A DNA stretch of 64,000 nt, taken from Scrofimicrobium canadense. Its GTDB lineage: Bacteria; Actinomycetota; Actinomycetes; Actinomycetales; Actinomycetaceae. Positions 63,702 to 64,000 of this stretch are shown here, in pieces; within the stretch, counting starts at the first letter, position 1, and each line of letters begins with the position of its first letter. The notes beneath the pieces were generated by a model, which saw only the letters and a list, made by a program, of their open reading frames with translations, ran no database searches and was not told the DNA's origin. A program made the position numbers and the translations under genes. The stretch spans positions 62,001 through 126,000 of the forward strand of contig NZ_VULO01000007.1 in assembly GCF_009696615.1 (NCBI RefSeq). Direction: 5' to 3'.

Positions 63702-64000
63702 CTACTTCTTCCCGTCCCAACGCTTCAACATGACCTCAATGTGGGAGAGTTCCCCGGTCGGACTGTTCTGCTCGGACGGTTCACCGATGATTTCCCACAC
63801 GCGGCCAAGGTGCCTGATCCTGTCGGTGCCACGAACGTCTGTACCTGGGGGCATGAACATTTGCCTTGCCCCGGCGACTACCTCGGTCCCGTTGATTGTT
63901 TCCACACCGGACAATGCGTAATCCGTGCAGCCCGGAACCTCGATTTCAGTTACGTCATCCCAATCGACAACAGTTTGCCCCCACTCCGTAGTAGACCCAG
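63702..64000 (-). CDS. Head closure (stopper) protein, 5' end beyond window
   Basis: The frame is open to the window edge, giving at least 99 residues. The DWDDVTEIEVPGC region, TEVVAGARQMFMPPGTDV and RVWEIIGEPSEQNSP, then IEVMLKRWDGKK, match head closure proteins of the SPP1 gp16/HK97 type. The true start lies right of 64000. Confidence 0.7.
   Translation of the reverse strand, partial: GSTTEWGQTVVDWDDVTEIEVPGCTDYALSGVETINGTEVVAGARQMFMPPGTDVRGTDRIRHLGRVWEIIGEPSEQNSPTGELSHIEVMLKRWDGKK

Overview
The window looks like chromosome from a mid-GC actinobacterium. It has serine tRNA followed by genomic CCA, many GTG/TTG starts and leaderless-looking genes, and families typical of Actinobacteria (DUF5926, DUF5701, DUF6541-type membrane protein, LytR_C protein, MT0933-like small protein). 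PyrK/PyrD, a lacZ/lacI pair, fused PntA/PntB and phosphatidylcholine synthase would suit the Actinomycetaceae, but that placement is inference. One host line I counted (33001-33060) is about 48% GC; one prophage line (60001-60060) is about 65%.

Host part (1-49290). 1-2602: pyrimidine genes pyrD (cut by the window edge), pyrK and pyrC. 2765-8134: SprT-like protease, HrpA helicase and an alpha/beta hydrolase in one overlapping minus-strand run. 8219-13383: plus-strand ASCH, YtxH, ferritin-like/VIT1 iron transporter, TRIC-like channel, anchored HNH nuclease, TauE/SafE transporter and an unknown membrane protein. 13333-17420: phosphatidylcholine synthase, then an operon led by a TPP riboswitch (YkoE, fused ATPase-ATPase-permease, P-loop kinase). 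17645-20598: pntAB. 20929-24615: RidA, YceI, MarR, cold-shock protein, methyltransferase, oxidoreductase. 24628-33975: flippase/pseudokinase fusion, DedA, DUF6541-type protein, pheA, an ABC exporter, a CDP-alcohol phosphatidyltransferase and a LytR_C protein. 34111-47193: tRNA-Ser(CGA), a frameshifted cell-surface gene, superoxide dismutase, glycosyltransferase, DUF5926, pgm, lacZ with divergent lacI, an MFS transporter and an App1-like phosphatase. 47644-49129: a DUF5701-like gene followed by debris of an IS3-type transposase and an older integrase.

Prophage part (49290 to beyond 64000). The left attachment site is the 3' half of a tRNA-Gly(CCC) gene on the minus strand, next to a plus-strand tyrosine integrase. 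After a few small plus-strand genes, the rest is a siphovirus-type late module read leftward on the minus strand: head closure, gp10-like, tail terminator, major tail protein, tail chaperones joined by a -1 frameshift at GGGAAAA, a 1275-residue tape measure with an NlpC/P60 domain, three tail-tip genes, and an amidase endolysin, holin and spanin-like protein.

The most interesting feature lies between the small plus-strand genes and the lysis genes, at 51906-52059. Three degenerate repeats strongly resemble type I-E CRISPR repeats. They are spaced 64 and 61 bp apart, have base-pair-preserving changes in the hairpin stem, and are followed at once by a strong terminator. No cas gene is visible. 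This fits a phage-borne mini-CRISPR array or an RNA-based anti-CRISPR (crRNA mimic). Other items to check are two families of repeated terminator-like elements placed just 3' of genes, a large hairpin in the cspA leader, a triple-frameshift pseudogene and a tryptophan-rich 33-residue ORF.
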